DNA from: Prorocentrum cordatum
Taxonomy: Eukaryota; Sar; Dinophyceae; Prorocentrales; Prorocentraceae
Length of the DNA: 37,500 bases
Reading direction: 5' to 3'
NCBI GenBank assembly: GCA_963575745.1
Contig: CAUYUJ010005031.1
Location: 1-37,500 of the forward strand
Below, in pieces: positions 37,051 through 37,500 of the stretch. Position numbers and translations under genes: made by a program. Position 1 is the first letter of the stretch. Every line of letters starts with the position of its first letter. The notes under the pieces were generated by a model. The model was given only the letters and a program-made list of their open reading frames with translations, was not told the origin of the DNA and searched no databases.

Positions 37051-37500
37051 TTGAGACTCAGCAAACGTATTGCACTATCGTACATGCGTGAGACGGTCTG
37101 GGATTTTACCACCCCTGGACTACCTGTGGAGATCTGCGGTGATAGTCTGCTGATTGTGTCGTGGATCAACGGTGTGTGGGCATGTGAACAGGTGGACTAT
37201 CGCAAACGAGTTGCCAACTTGCAGGATCGGTTATACAATGTATGTGTGCAGGAGGGGGGGAGACCACCTATGAAGGGACGTGACATTGTGAAGCATATCT
37301 TTAGGGAGAATAATGAGAGAGCTGACAGACTGACACATGAGGCCCGCGAGGGACAAACTTATATCAAAGAGTCGTACGATTCTATATTTACTAACACGAT
37401 GAATGTCGTTGCCATTCGGGGTGCCTGGGATGGTGGCGTCTCGGCCTTAGGGGTTGGGTGTGGCTGCTGGCTCGATATCGGGTTTCGGACAAATACTAAC
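37051..37500 (+). CDS. RNase H fragment of a retroelement, partial
   Basis: The frame is open to the window end and upstream into repeats. From 37126 it reads VEICGDSLLIVSWINGVW, the third-Asp region of type-1 RNase H (Asp at 37141). At 37306-37347 it reads RENNERADRLTHEA, matching the C-terminal N-x-x-AD-x-L motif with its Asp at 37324. About 26 residues later, AWDGGVSALGVGCGCW (37423) looks like the start of another RNase H domain (the DGG strand). The first catalytic strand of the upstream domain is missing: before 37051 the frame is low-complexity DNA. This is probably the tail of a LINE-type polyprotein or a stand-alone RNase H repeat, cut at its 5' side. There is no start codon. Confidence 0.7.
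   Translation, partial: MRLSKRIALSYMRETVWDFTTPGLPVEICGDSLLIVSWINGVWACEQVDYRKRVANLQDRLYNVCVQEGGRPPMKGRDIVKHIFRENNERADRLTHEAREGQTYIKESYDSIFTNTMNVVAIRGAWDGGVSALGVGCGCWLDIGFRTNTN

Noticed and set aside
36129-37169. His-Thr-repeat frame (- strand) and Cys-Val-repeat frames (+ strand)
   Set aside because: Translations of the (GT)n microsatellite.

Overview
The window looks like dinoflagellate nuclear DNA. Supporting signs are extreme GC and GC3 in the large genes, long simple-sequence tracts, a degenerate copy of the dinoflagellate spliced leader (9097-9119), and protein families that I associate with dinoflagellate repeats (recollection, not a search). I see no rRNA, tRNA or CRISPR array and no ordinary host gene. 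Species cannot be fixed from the sequence; a Prorocentrum- or Symbiodiniaceae-like genome is a guess.

Layout. (1) 1-1530: GGGGCC-type repeats, two AT-rich hairpins, GGCTCC/GGCCCC repeats and a (GGA)n tract. (2) 1531-8073: the N-terminal part of a giant Helitron gene on the + strand, with helicase-associated-like repeats, a Cys/His zinc module and a C2H2 finger. It carries one in-frame TAG and needs two 1-base frame changes. (3) 8074-25442: a 17.4-kb inserted element of different base composition. (4) 25444-36225: the rest of the Helitron gene, an intact 10.8-kb frame with DUF6570-like, Helitron_like_N/HUH Rep, PIF1 helicase, USP-type cysteine protease and a second copy of the zinc module. (5) 36469-36871: a (GT)n-rich tract. 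(6) 37051-37500: a fragment of a retroelement RNase H running off the window.

The key result is the join between parts 2, 3 and 4. The 8-bp sequence GGGTGAGT stands on both sides of 8074-25442. The inserted DNA begins TTGA and ends TCAA, with imperfect 27-bp terminal inverted repeats (21/27 matches, including a perfect 13-bp core TGTTGAAAACAAT). Removing the element plus one GGGTGAGT copy joins the two Helitron halves in frame. So a large TIR transposon, or an intron-like element, sits inside a Helitron.

The inserted element encodes three + strand proteins that I do not recognise as named families. P1 (9157-11205) has a transposase-like layout and follows the spliced-leader relic. P2 (11380-13662) has an HMG-box-like segment and a C-terminal Cys/His motif. 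P3 (20786-24642) has an N-terminal Cys motif and basic nuclear-localisation-like clusters; it is broken by a 63-bp hairpin insert and a 98-bp hairpin-rich insert, and removing each restores the frame. About 7 kb between P2 and P3 is non-coding repeats: a 647-bp tandem duplication, an ACCTGAATAAC minisatellite and a ~150-bp unit array with one inverted copy and (GC)n tracts.
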